48,506 bases of DNA, taken from Methanomicrobiales archaeon (GTDB lineage Archaea > Halobacteriota > Methanomicrobia > Methanomicrobiales > Methanospirillaceae). The position numbers and the translations under genes are program-made. Below the pieces are notes generated by a model that searched no databases, was not told the DNA's origin, and saw only the letters and a program-made list of their open reading frames with translations. The stretch covers positions 1-48,506 of the forward strand of contig JAAYCY010000076.1 in assembly GCA_012729535.1 (NCBI GenBank), in the 5' to 3' direction. Shown piece by piece: positions 18,084-26,761 of this stretch (the first letter of the stretch is position 1; each line of letters opens with the position of its first letter).

Positions 18084-18770
18084 TTAATGGACCATGCTTA
18101 CTGCCTTTAATACTAATTCTTCCTGTACCATTGCTCTTCTGTCTCCACCACAAACCATCCCCCGAACTCCGATAATCTCTGGATCAATCCTTTTAAGAAC
18201 ATCGATATCCTGGAATTTTAGAGATCCTGCGATAGCAGTTTTTATTCCGAGAGATTTGTTTAAATTCTTAAACTCTATAAGTAAGGCTTCATCCATGAAT
18301 TCAAAAGTTGACTTTCCATCCTTTATCCCGGTATCTACCATAGAAACATTAGCTCCTGCCTTTGCAACAAGCGGAGCCATGTCAAAGGGAGAGATAGTAT
18401 CAAGTCGTTCCCAGTCAGAATACGCGGCAATGACCACTGACTTTTCAGGGTATGTGTCTTTGACGGCTCGGGTTACTGAAGAAATGACCATGTCTGCTTC
18501 TTCAATTCCGTCAAACATCAGCCCGATTTTTATATAATCAGCCCCGGCAGCAGCTGCTCCCAGTGCGGTAAGGGCAGCACCTCCGGGTTTATAATCAAAG
18601 TCACCAATTGCGGCACTTACGGGTTTTTGAGTGAGGTTTTTTATACCTCTTATAATCCAGGGAAAAGAGGCTCCGAGAGATCCTTCTTCAGGGCGTTTCA
18701 CATCGACAATATCGGCAGAAAGTGCCTTCTTTGCTTCTTCAATGGTTGCTGGGCTGACAAGCAACTGCAT
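18084..18770 (-). CDS. mfnB: (5-formylfuran-3-yl)methyl phosphate synthase (methanofuran biosynthesis)
   Basis: Makes the furan core of methanofuran from two glyceraldehyde-3-phosphate molecules, in the cytoplasm. The 228-residue TIM-barrel protein starts MQLLVSPATIEEA and carries the family signature VDVKRPEEGSLGA with Lys25. A second conserved lysine is Lys81 in ADYIKIGL, and Asp residues follow in ANVSMVDTGIKDG. These lysines match the Schiff-base and acid/base positions described for the M. jannaschii enzyme. It heads the mfnB-guaB operon and is divergent, across 44 bases, from a HisA-like gene. The other methanofuran gene of the window, mfnA, lies 16 kb away. Confidence 0.94.
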   Translation of the reverse strand: MQLLVSPATIEEAKKALSADIVDVKRPEEGSLGASFPWIIRGIKNLTQKPVSAAIGDFDYKPGGAALTALGAAAAGADYIKIGLMFDGIEEADMVISSVTRAVKDTYPEKSVVIAAYSDWERLDTISPFDMAPLVAKAGANVSMVDTGIKDGKSTFEFMDEALLIEFKNLNKSLGIKTAIAGSLKFQDIDVLKRIDPEIIGVRGMVCGGDRRAMVQEELVLKAVSMVH

Positions 18771-18787
18771 ACAATATATGGATCCGG

Positions 18788-18798
18788 TATCTAAATAG
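18788..18798. promoter_or_regulatory. A/T element midway between divergent mfnB and HisA-like starts
   Basis: The sequence tatctaaatag lies 23 bases from the mfnB start codon and 22 from the HisA-like start. The whole gap is only 44 bases, so this is the only TATA-like candidate for either direction. It is a little closer to the starts than the usual 26-27 bases. Confidence 0.3.
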
Positions 18799-18814
18799 TG
18801 ATTACGTTTGTAAT

Positions 18815-19489
18815 ATGGACCTTTATCTAGCCACAGACCTAAAATCCGGACTTATTGTTCATGGAAAGAGTGGAATGCGTGAAAGTTATGTTCCAGTGAC
18901 TTCAATTCATGCAGATACCTCTGAGCCATTACGATTTATTGAACAGGTAAAGCCAAAGAACCTTTATATTGCCGATTTGGACCGTATTTGCGGCACAGGT
19001 GATCATGATAACCTGATTCCATACTTCGCAGAGCGGACAGAGATGCTCCTCGTGGACCGGGGATGCAGATCTCCTGATGATATGCTAACCATAGCCGGCA
19101 TGAAAAATATCGTGGGAACTGAAACAGCTGGAGAAATCCTGGATCAGTTCACCGGAGGTGTTCTCTCAGTTGACATCAAAAAGGATCTGGTCATTCCCTG
19201 GAATACTGATCCAATACTATTTCTTTCATCATGCCATCGGTTCCAATTTGAAATGATTATCCTTCTTGACATTGGCAGGGTGGGAACAGGACTGGGTCTA
19301 TCCCGTGAAATGCTTACCTCATACCGGTTGGCATATCCAGGTGCCCTGCTTTGGGGAGGTGGAGTATCCTCGGAAGATGATCTTATACTTCTTACAGAGG
19401 TCGGGTTTGATGGGGCAATCATTGCAACTGCAATCCACACCGGCAGGATCCCGGTTGAATATATCAGGAGGGGTTCATTTTGCTTGTAA
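18815..19489 (+). CDS. HisA/HisF-related TIM-barrel protein of methanogens
   Basis: A 224-residue half-barrel-derived protein of the archaeal HisA-like family (the TIGR00734 type). Features shared with HisA are Asp8 in the first strand (ATDLKSG), a second strand Asp in VLSVDIKK matching the HisA catalytic Asp, the phosphate-binding segment LLDIGRVGTG and GGVSSEDD near the C-terminus. Both acid/base positions are thus retained, so an Amadori-type isomerase activity on a phosphosugar is plausible, but it is not the canonical histidine enzyme by sequence. It sits divergent from mfnB and overlaps tmk by 10 bases. The in vivo substrate is unknown. Confidence 0.8.
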   Translation: MDLYLATDLKSGLIVHGKSGMRESYVPVTSIHADTSEPLRFIEQVKPKNLYIADLDRICGTGDHDNLIPYFAERTEMLLVDRGCRSPDDMLTIAGMKNIVGTETAGEILDQFTGGVLSVDIKKDLVIPWNTDPILFLSSCHRFQFEMIILLDIGRVGTGLGLSREMLTSYRLAYPGALLWGGGVSSEDDLILLTEVGFDGAIIATAIHTGRIPVEYIRRGSFCL

Positions 19490-20103
19490 CTCTTGAGGGA
19501 ATAGATGGAAGTGGAAAATCTACTCTCCATGATGCTCTTGGAACTGCCCTTGCTGATCTGGATCCGGTGATCACCCGTGAGCCTGGATCTACCTGGATAG
19601 GTGATGCTGTCCGTCGGGCTATCAGGGAACAGGCAGACCCGGTAGCTGAAGCCCTGCTCTTTGTTGCGGATCATGCGGCTCACCTGAGTGAAGTTATCAG
19701 GCCTGCCCTCGCAAAGGAAAAACTGGTTATATCAGACCGGTATATTGACAGCAGGTTTGTCTACCAGCAGGTGACTCTTGAGGGAATTGTTCCGGATCCC
19801 CTTTCATGGCTTCGTGCTGTTCATGCCGGCTGGACCATTTATCCTGATCTTACGATCCTCCTAACTGTTCCGGTATCGATTGCACTTGAACGGACAGGAA
19901 AGAGGGATAAAGAAGAGCATTTTGAACAGGAGGCAGTCCTAACCCGGGTGCAGGATTATTATATGCAGCTGGTGGAAGAGGAACCTTATAGGTTTTTGAT
20001 AATTGACGGAACCCTTTCACCTGAAGATATCACACGGGTAGCAGGAGAGACGATCCGGTTCAGAAACGAACAGGCAAAAAAATCAAAAAATAAGAGAAAA
20101 TAA
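19480..20103 (+). CDS. tmk: Thymidylate kinase
   Basis: Phosphorylates dTMP to dTDP. The 207-residue protein has the P-loop GIDGSGKST (7-15), the Arg-containing VITREPGS, and the SDRYIDSRFVYQ motif that binds the deoxynucleotide. A LID-like region follows in LERTGKRDKEEHFE. The start is a TTG at 19480 preceded at 6-8 bases by a strong ribosome site (caggagggg, 19465-19473), inside the end of the HisA-like gene, so the two are coupled. No ATG fits because the P-loop begins six residues into the protein. Confidence 0.94.
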   Translation: MLVTLEGIDGSGKSTLHDALGTALADLDPVITREPGSTWIGDAVRRAIREQADPVAEALLFVADHAAHLSEVIRPALAKEKLVISDRYIDSRFVYQQVTLEGIVPDPLSWLRAVHAGWTIYPDLTILLTVPVSIALERTGKRDKEEHFEQEAVLTRVQDYYMQLVEEEPYRFLIIDGTLSPEDITRVAGETIRFRNEQAKKSKNKRK

Positions 20104-20105
20104 TA

Positions 20106-22703
20106 TTACTGGTCAATAGTAATGACCAGATCATCCCTGACCGGAATAAGTTCAACGCTGGCTCCTGCAACGGTGTAGGAGAGCTGGGGCAGCACTGAAC
20201 CTTCTGGAACTTCTACTTCTTCTCCATCAACCAATACAGTTTTCAAAACTGACGTTAGTTGATCTTTGGGTAAAGCCTCCACAGCCTGCATAAATCCTTT
20301 GGCCTTTCCACGAAGTTTTGGTCCGATGATTCCCATATCGAATTTTACGCCGCTAACAACCTGTGTGAGTTTTGGCATACCTGTTTTCCAGGTAAGGATA
20401 CAGTTTAGAGCAGTGCCTGCATCTCCTGAATCGTCGATTGGATCTGGTGTGTAAACGGTAACATTTCCAAGCGGTGCATTCAGTGCAAGTCCCTTGTCAT
20501 GCTTATAGCGTCTGATCTCTGATATAACCTGAACCAGTGTTTCTCCTGATCCTGCTGCATCATCGTCTTTGTATGAAAAGTCAACCCACGGCTGCTGATG
20601 AACTGAGTTCTCCTGTATAAATGACCAGACTTCCTCTGCAAAGTACGGGGTAAATGGTGCAAGCATCCGACATATTGCATCAAGTGATGTCCTGATTGCT
20701 ACACAGGCTCCATCGCGTGCTGAAGAATCAGAATACAGTCTGCCTTTTACAATTTCGATATAATTATCAGCAAGAACGTCCCAGGCAAACTCCCGTATTG
20801 CTTTTAAGCCCTTATCAAACTGGTATGTTTCCAGTGATTCGGATACATCACGAACCGTTTCGCTGAGTTTCGTGAGAAGCCACCGGTCTGCAAGGGTAGT
20901 TACCGGAGCATCAGAATTGTATGGTGCACGGTCAAGCTGCATCAGGGCAAACCGTGAGATGTTCCACATTTTTGTCAGGAAACGGTTCGAAGCCACGACA
21001 TCATTCCAGTTAAACTGGATATCAGATCCCGTGGCAGCACCAAGAGCTGCCCACTGGCGGAGAGAATCGGCACCATACTGCTCAAGGATCTCTTCGGGGA
21101 CCGTGACATTGCCACGGCTTTTACTCATCTTAAATCCATCCTCTCCAAGCACCATCCCGTTTACAAGGATCTGTTCCCATGGTTTGCCTCCGGTGAGGGA
21201 AACAGAACGAAGAATCGTATAAAATGCCCAGGTCCTTATAATGTCATGGCCCTGGGGGCGTATTTGTGCAGGAAAGAGAGGTGGAACCTTCTGGTTCCCG
21301 TCCCACCCGGTGACGTGCATTACTGATATGGAGGAATCCATCCAGGTGTCAAGCACATCAGTTTCCGGAACATAATATGTACTGCCACATTTCGGACAGG
21401 GGTTCTTTGGTGCATTCACGGTCGGATCAATTGGCAGGTCTTTTTCGTCCGGGATCATTATTTCCCCACAGTCCTTGCAGAACCAAACCGGTATGGGACT
21501 TGCAAAAATACGCTGCCTCGAGATGCACCAGTCCCATTCCATCTGGGAGATCCAGTTCTCCATCCTGAGGAACATGTGTTCAGGGTACCATTTGACCTCT
21601 TTTGCAGCTTTGAGGGATGCTTCATGCGGTATTTTTACAAACCACTGGTGTTCGGAGAGGATCTCAATCGGTGTCTTGCATCGCCAGCAGGTGCCGACCC
21701 GCTGCTCAAGCGGTTCCTGGCGGATTAGTATTCCATCAGATTTCATATCATCCAGAATAGCTTCCCGGCAGGCTGTGGTATTCATTCCTTCGTATTTACC
21801 AGCGATATCTGTCATATGTCCGGTTTTATCAATTGCTTTTCTAAGTGGGAGTTTATGGACTTTCCACCAGATAACATCCTGCTTATCACCAAAGGTACAT
21901 ATCATGACAGCACCTGAACCAAAAGCCGGGTCAACAGCCTCATCACAGATAATCGGAACTTCATGACCAAAAATCGGCACTTTCAGAGATTTCCCCTTGC
22001 GATCCCGGTATCGTTCATCATCGGGATGCACAGCAACTGCGACACAGGCAGCCAGGAGCTCGGGTCTGGATGTTGCGATTTCCAGTCCGGAAAAGTTAAA
22101 ATAATTCAATTTTGTGGTACGATCACTATAATTGACTTCTGCAAATGCTATCGCTGTTTCACACCTGGGACAGAAATTTACAGGATGGTCTGACTGGTAA
22201 ATCTGCCCTGCTTTAAACATACGTAAAAAGGAGAGCTGAGTCTTGCCGAAATATTCCGGCATCATTGTGATATATTCATGACTCCAGTCGATGGAGAAAG
22301 CCATCCGTCGCATTGATGTCCGCATCTTTTTGATATTGCCGATTGTCAGGTCACGGCACATCTCGCGAAACTTCTGCCGGTCAACATCATTCTTGGTGAT
22401 TTTATGGATCTCTTCAACCTTTACCTCAGTTGGAAGACCATGACAGTCCCAGCCTTGCGGAAACATGACATTATATCCCTTCATCCGCTTGTATCTGGCT
22501 AAAAAATCAATATAACACCAGTTAAAGGCATTTCCAATATGAAATTCACCGGTGGGATAAGGAGGGGGTGTATCAATGACAAAACTGGGTTTTTCTGATC
22601 CTTCTTTAAAATAGACGTCTTCATCTTTCCACGTCTGTTGCCATCGAGTTTCAACCTCACGGTACTCATAGGTTTTGGGAAGCTCCCGCAGGACCCTGGA
22701 CAT
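20106..22703 (-). CDS. valS: Valyl-tRNA synthetase
   Basis: Class I aminoacyl-tRNA synthetase charging tRNA-Val, with an editing domain. The protein has 865 residues. HIGH motif: PTGEFHIGN (His55-Asn58). KMSKS motif: [10 protein letters not shown] (about 524-528). The [14 protein letters not shown] segment and the two zinc-ribbon-like knuckles ([18 protein letters not shown] with CPKCGSTYY) are as in archaeal Val[10 protein letters not shown], rather than the GPPFATG of IleRS, separates it from isoleucyl enzymes. It converges on tmk with a 2-base gap. A hairpin terminator for the preceding minus-strand gene lies just upstream of its start. Confidence 0.95.
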   Translation of the reverse strand: MSRVLRELPKTYEYREVETRWQQTWKDEDVYFKEGSEKPSFVIDTPPPYPTGEFHIGNAFNWCYIDFLARYKRMKGYNVMFPQGWDCHGLPTEVKVEEIHKITKNDVDRQKFREMCRDLTIGNIKKMRTSMRRMAFSIDWSHEYITMMPEYFGKTQLSFLRMFKAGQIYQSDHPVNFCPRCETAIAFAEVNYSDRTTKLNYFNFSGLEIATSRPELLAACVAVAVHPDDERYRDRKGKSLKVPIFGHEVPIICDEAVDPAFGSGAVMICTFGDKQDVIWWKVHKLPLRKAIDKTGHMTDIAGKYEGMNTTACREAILDDMKSDGILIRQEPLEQRVGTCWRCKTPIEILSEHQWFVKIPHEASLKAAKEVKWYPEHMFLRMENWISQMEWDWCISRQRIFASPIPVWFCKDCGEIMIPDEKDLPIDPTVNAPKNPCPKCGSTYYVPETDVLDTWMDSSISVMHVTGWDGNQKVPPLFPAQIRPQGHDIIRTWAFYTILRSVSLTGGKPWEQILVNGMVLGEDGFKMSKSRGNVTVPEEILEQYGADSLRQWAALGAATGSDIQFNWNDVVASNRFLTKMWNISRFALMQLDRAPYNSDAPVTTLADRWLLTKLSETVRDVSESLETYQFDKGLKAIREFAWDVLADNYIEIVKGRLYSDSSARDGACVAIRTSLDAICRMLAPFTPYFAEEVWSFIQENSVHQQPWVDFSYKDDDAAGSGETLVQVISEIRRYKHDKGLALNAPLGNVTVYTPDPIDDSGDAGTALNCILTWKTGMPKLTQVVSGVKFDMGIIGPKLRGKAKGFMQAVEALPKDQLTSVLKTVLVDGEEVEVPEGSVLPQLSYTVAGASVELIPVRDDLVITIDQ

Positions 22704-22751
22704 TGCTCATACGTTTGTGGGTAAAGGGTAATGTAGATGATGGAACTGAAT

Positions 22752-22776
22752 TAAAAAAAGGTGAGAGAAAACTCAC
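22752..22776 (-). terminator. Hairpin plus T-run terminator of the PKD-TPR gene
   Basis: On the minus strand the arms GTGAG and CTCAC (22776-22772 and 22765-22761) enclose a 6-base loop. They are followed by C and seven Ts (22759-22753). It lies 36 bases beyond the stop codon at 22813 and upstream of valS. Confidence 0.65.
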
Positions 22777-22812
22777 ATTCCCTGTATGTTGTGGTATCTC
22801 ACGAATACGGCA

Positions 22813-23889
22813 TCAGCACATAGAACCGATACCACAGACCGGTATGCTGTCGCTGGTTCCAAACATTGACGAGGATATTACCTGGTTAGTTTTCGTGGCA
22901 CGTTCTTTTGCCCGTTGTGCTGCGTCATTCTCACCAAGCTTTACCAGTACTTTTGAATAGTTATTCCACATGTCTGATCCTGATGCACCTATAGATGTTG
23001 CATGCTCATATGCGGCAGCTGCTTCTTCATTCCGGCCTAATGAAGAGAGCAGGCCTGCATAATCCACCCATAATTTCGGCTGTAGATCATTCATCCTGAA
23101 AGATTGATTATATGCATCAAGTGCTTCTGCTGTTTTACCTGCCTTTTGCAGAAACGTTGCATATGAAGCGTATGATGATGCGTCGCCAGGAGCAAGGAGA
23201 AGTGTTTTATTCATGGTATCAATGGCATCAGTAATTTTTCCTAGAGAAAACTGTATATTTGCCAGTTTTTTCAGGTTCTGGGCAGATTCATTCAGAGTGA
23301 TTGATTGTTCAAATGTGTCTTCTGCTTCAGTAAGTCTGCCCAAACTTTCAAGTACATCTCCATATATTGACAATGTTCCTGCATCTAATGATGAAATTTT
23401 TGTTAGATCCGAATAAGCATCTGCTGCATATTTCATTTCTCCAACAGCAGTAAGTCCTTCTGCCTGTTTTTTTAATTGATCCGGACTAAGGCCATCAGAC
23501 GTCCTTTCTACTGTTGTATCTTTCGGCCTTCCTCCAGTAGAACTCTCTCTTATGCTGGTTTTCCAGGGAATAACGTAGACATAATCATAACTATAAGAGA
23601 TATTAGCTCCTGGAAGTCTGCATGAGCAGGACGGATAGTACATACCAAGCCGGTGATAGATATGCTCTGTGGTAATAGCCTGGGAGGTGTTTCCATCACC
23701 AAAAGACCAGAGAACAGCATCACATTCTTCTCCTCCTGGAAAAGAGAAGTAGACATTCAATGGATTTTTTCCTTCTGTTGGTGCATATGTCGGCGCACCT
23801 GTTACAACTCCAAAAAATGAGGAAAGCAATAAGGATGTTATTAAAACAGGGATGAGATTTCTTATCAGGATGTTAGGATTGAATTTCAC
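22813..23889 (-). CDS. Secreted protein with N-terminal PKD-like domain and TPR array
   Basis: A 358-residue exported protein. A signal peptide (1-31) has the core LIPVLITSLLLSSFFGVVTG. Residues 35-110 resemble a PKD beta-sandwich, with the hallmark LWSFGDGNTS followed by HIYHRLGMYYPSCSC. From about 145 to 345 come five to six TPR helix pairs with the usual Ala/Gly/Tyr spacing (AADAYSDLTKI, AEDTFEQSITL, ALDAYNQSFRM, AAAAYEHATSI). TPR arrays bind proteins and PKD domains are common in methanogen surface proteins, so a surface scaffold is likely. The same two domain types occur as separate neighbouring genes at 39738 and 40462. Function unknown. Confidence 0.8.
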   Translation of the reverse strand: MKFNPNILIRNLIPVLITSLLLSSFFGVVTGAPTYAPTEGKNPLNVYFSFPGGEECDAVLWSFGDGNTSQAITTEHIYHRLGMYYPSCSCRLPGANISYSYDYVYVIPWKTSIRESSTGGRPKDTTVERTSDGLSPDQLKKQAEGLTAVGEMKYAADAYSDLTKISSLDAGTLSIYGDVLESLGRLTEAEDTFEQSITLNESAQNLKKLANIQFSLGKITDAIDTMNKTLLLAPGDASSYASYATFLQKAGKTAEALDAYNQSFRMNDLQPKLWVDYAGLLSSLGRNEEAAAAYEHATSIGASGSDMWNNYSKVLVKLGENDAAQRAKERATKTNQVISSSMFGTSDSIPVCGIGSMC

Positions 23890-24050
23890 AGATATCTTTG
23901 TATAAGTGGTTGGATCAGTTTATGGGTTTTGTCCTATCTGTCATTAGACAAAAGCAATCCATAAAGACAAAATGTTCTGAAATCAAGGAAATTATTTCAT
24001 TCATTTATGGGGTGGCAGGTTGAAGAATTAAAAAGATATGGTGCATCCAA

Positions 24051-24059
24051 CTATATATT
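24051..24059 (+). promoter_or_regulatory. Putative TATA box for the DUF92 gene
   Basis: The sequence ctatatatt is centred 30 bases before the ATG at 24085, predicting a very short leader. The rest of the 195-base gap (23890-24084) shows no other clear structure. Confidence 0.45.
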
Positions 24060-24084
24060 TGGTAACTGACTAATTAGATACCCA

Positions 24085-25290
24085 ATGTTAAAAACATCGG
24101 GATGGATTGCATTTGTCCTGGCAGTTCTTCTCCTGATAATATCACCATATCTTCATCCTGGTGTTCCCGGTTTAGTGGTATTTATTACTGCTCTTGTACT
24201 CTGGTATAGGAAATATGACCATTTATTCTGTATTGCACTAGGATTTATTGGTCTCTTAAGTCTGGTAGGTATACTTCCATCGTTTGTTCTCTATGCATCC
24301 ATTCTTATTGTCATAACTAAAGAGGTTGTGTTTTCTCTGTCCAGGGGAAAGACAATTGAGTATGCATTATCGTTCATTTGTCTTCTTCTCATCACCGCAT
24401 TTGTGATGGTATACCTCGGCGTCCAGTCCTGGCTCTCTGCTGTGGTTGGAGCAACAGTCTGTATACTTCTTCATTCAATTCTTGGATATCAAAAAAACTC
24501 CATTACTATTCAATTAGTGAGTGTAGCAATGGTGATGCTGCTAATTGAAGATCTGGAATATGAGGCAACCTTCCCACTTGTTGTTACAGCGGTTGTCATT
24601 GCATTCGGTTTTAGTTATTTTGCATACCGCCTGAAGACTGCTGATATTCCGGGTCTGTTTTCTGCAGGTCTTGTAGGTGTCCTCCTGATTGTTTTTGCTG
24701 GTATCTCATGGTTTCTGATAATGCTGGCTTTCTTTATCCTGGGTGCAATGACAACCAGGTATAAAATGGATTATAAAAAGTCCCTGCATGTTGAAGAAGA
24801 AAAAGGAGGTGTGCGGGGATATATCAATGTCTTTGCAAATGGCCTGGTTTCAGTATGTGCAGCAGTCGGTTTTGGTGTCACCCAGCACCCGGTATTTATT
24901 GCTGCATATGTAGGGAGTGTGGCTACTGCTGCTGCAGATACCGTTGCAGGAGAAATTGGAGTTTGCTTTGGAAAACCACTACTCATCACAACCTTTCAAC
25001 CGGTTCCTGAAGGGACAAACGGGGGTGTTTCGGTCATCGGAGAAGTTGCAGGATTATTCGGGGCGTTGTTCATATCCCTGAGTGCATTCCTCCTTGGGAT
25101 TGCCGACAGTTCAATATTTGTTGCCGGAGTTATTGGTGGTTTTATCGGGACGAACCTTGACAGTCTTCTAGGAGAGGTTTATGAAAATAAAAAAGTCTGG
25201 GGAAATGCGGGAACAAATTTCCTGGCAACTCTGGGTGGAGGGGTGGCAACCGCTTTCCTCTGGGGAATTATAACCTTTTTTTCGGGTTAA
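24085..25290 (+). CDS. DUF92 family integral membrane protein
   Basis: A 401-residue protein with about ten predicted hydrophobic segments. The DUF92 (TIGR00297) signature lies in the C-terminal half: AAADTVAGEIG, TTFQPVPEGTNGGVS, VIGEVAGLFGAL and GGFIGTNLDSLLGE. Plant VTE6, in the same family, is a phytyl-phosphate kinase, so a CTP-dependent prenyl-phosphate kinase role in isoprenoid lipid metabolism is a reasonable but untested idea for archaea. The first 200 residues are an extra hydrophobic region ahead of the DUF92 core. Its stop codon shares the palindrome TTAA with the stop of the convergent gene. Confidence 0.85.
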   Translation: MLKTSGWIAFVLAVLLLIISPYLHPGVPGLVVFITALVLWYRKYDHLFCIALGFIGLLSLVGILPSFVLYASILIVITKEVVFSLSRGKTIEYALSFICLLLITAFVMVYLGVQSWLSAVVGATVCILLHSILGYQKNSITIQLVSVAMVMLLIEDLEYEATFPLVVTAVVIAFGFSYFAYRLKTADIPGLFSAGLVGVLLIVFAGISWFLIMLAFFILGAMTTRYKMDYKKSLHVEEEKGGVRGYINVFANGLVSVCAAVGFGVTQHPVFIAAYVGSVATAAADTVAGEIGVCFGKPLLITTFQPVPEGTNGGVSVIGEVAGLFGALFISLSAFLLGIADSSIFVAGVIGGFIGTNLDSLLGEVYENKKVWGNAGTNFLATLGGGVATAFLWGIITFFSG

Positions 25291-26135
25291 TATTTATACC
25301 ATCGTCCTTTTTCATCATATTCCCCAAATTCAACCGGGGTCTGGTCTGATACTTCCCTGTAACACTGGAATTTGAAGACAAGCAGGAACGGGACTATAAT
25401 GAGTGTTACTATTCCAAAAATGACTGAAGTAACGATGACACCTTCAGGGCCAATCAGGGTCTGCCAGTCGGTCATGGTAAATTGTGAAAAAGTCTCCTGT
25501 TGCGTCGTCATATTCATCCCGATGAACCGGGTAAACTTATCTGCAAGGATTATCCCCCAGAGAAAGGCTCCAAACAGTGAGACGGCCACGAAAAAGAGTG
25601 CACTTGTAATATAATACCCGATTGCTCCAAAAAAATTCAGACCGACAAGTTCCATACTCCGTTTCAGGGTATCGAAAATTTTTCTCTTTTCACAGACTGC
25701 CACATTATCGATGTACAATGAAAAGATCAGGGCTGGTATGCTGACTCCCAGCATGAGGCCGGAGAGAGTATATGGATCTTCTCCAAAACCCATGATGGAC
25801 AGGGGTATGCTAAGAAGCAATACCATCAAAAACATCATGCCCCCGAGCATAATGCAGGGTAGAATTATCGGGAAGAAATTTTTCAGTCCTGCAGTAAGCA
25901 GGGATCTGGCTGATGATTCTCCTGTATTCAGGATATGATTTGTCATTCCGACAAAGAATGGAAATGCTATGAATGCAAGCATGGCGATTTTTCCCGCAAG
26001 AAACATGTTCCCGGAGAATTCAAGCCAAATTACTCCGGTCATACATGTGCCAGTATAGATCCCTGAAATCCAAAGCAGAGGAGTATGAATTAATTTTGAG
26101 AATGTGTTTCCCAAAGCGCTGCGGATCATTCTCAC
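25287..26135 (-). CDS. Predicted six-helix membrane protein, family not recognised
   Basis: A 282-residue protein with about six hydrophobic segments (for example LAGKIAMLAFIAFPFFVG, GGMMFLMVLLLSIPLSIMG, FGAIGYYITSALFFVAV, VIFGIVTLIIVPFLLVF). It has a cytoplasmic-looking charged tail (EFGEYDEKGRWYKY). The organisation resembles archaeal DUF4013/DUF7847-like proteins, in which amphipathic and transmembrane helices alternate, but I cannot place it. The start overlaps the stop of the PK-C-like gene in ATGA, so the pair is co-translated. No catalytic motif is visible. Confidence 0.75.
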   Translation of the reverse strand: MRMIRSALGNTFSKLIHTPLLWISGIYTGTCMTGVIWLEFSGNMFLAGKIAMLAFIAFPFFVGMTNHILNTGESSARSLLTAGLKNFFPIILPCIMLGGMMFLMVLLLSIPLSIMGFGEDPYTLSGLMLGVSIPALIFSLYIDNVAVCEKRKIFDTLKRSMELVGLNFFGAIGYYITSALFFVAVSLFGAFLWGIILADKFTRFIGMNMTTQQETFSQFTMTDWQTLIGPEGVIVTSVIFGIVTLIIVPFLLVFKFQCYREVSDQTPVEFGEYDEKGRWYKY

Positions 26136-26722
26136 CGGTCCCTTGGCATTGCTACGATTTCACGGATCTGAAGATCAAAGAAGCGCTGCGTATGGGAAGG
26201 TTTTATGACACAGACGGTGTCGACCCCGTTAGCAGTCCCACCAAGAGCAATGACTTCTTCATTAACGCTGATAGCGCCCTGGTCTGCTGCAATTAAGGTA
26301 CATTCTACTGCAACTTTTGCCCCTACAGCGACAAGTCTTCTCAATGCCTCAGCAACCGCGTCACTTCTGGATCCTCCGCTTACCTTGGGCGAAGACGAAA
26401 ATGCGCGTTCCAGGCCGGATAAGACATGAGTGCCGGTTATTATGGTAACTCCTTCTTTTCTGAGTTCTTCTGCAAGTCCTGCATCAAAATCCCAGACTCC
26501 TGGCGAGGAAAATCCCACAACATGGGTTACGATTACGAGGCGGACTGAAGATCCTTTGAGCTCTTCATGTGCTATTCTGGCGGTATTACCACTGGTACTG
26601 GGCACAATCATCGTGTTTATACCAAGTTCCTGTGCACGCTCAGCACCAAGTCTGATAGCATCCCTGGTGTTGACCTCACCTGGTTTGTCAAAATAATACA
26701 CTTTTTTGGTGCAGTATCCCAT
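26132..26722 (-). CDS. Pyruvate kinase C-terminal-like (PK_C) domain protein
   Basis: A 196-residue stand-alone version of the pyruvate kinase alpha/beta allosteric domain. Motifs are PSTSGNTARIAHEEL (nucleotide or phosphate loop), LVIVTHVVGFSSPG, GTHVLSGLERAF and ALGGTANGVDTVCVIKP. Such proteins are widespread in methanogens with no assigned activity; the catalytic barrel of pyruvate kinase is absent. It is followed by the membrane protein gene with a 4-base overlap and is divergent from the YchF-like gene, 39 bases away. Confidence 0.82.
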   Translation of the reverse strand: MGYCTKKVYYFDKPGEVNTRDAIRLGAERAQELGINTMIVPSTSGNTARIAHEELKGSSVRLVIVTHVVGFSSPGVWDFDAGLAEELRKEGVTIITGTHVLSGLERAFSSSPKVSGGSRSDAVAEALRRLVAVGAKVAVECTLIAADQGAISVNEEVIALGGTANGVDTVCVIKPSHTQRFFDLQIREIVAMPRDR

Positions 26723-26761
26723 ACATACCTGTTAGTTCGCACTGGGATTTGAGGACCATCT

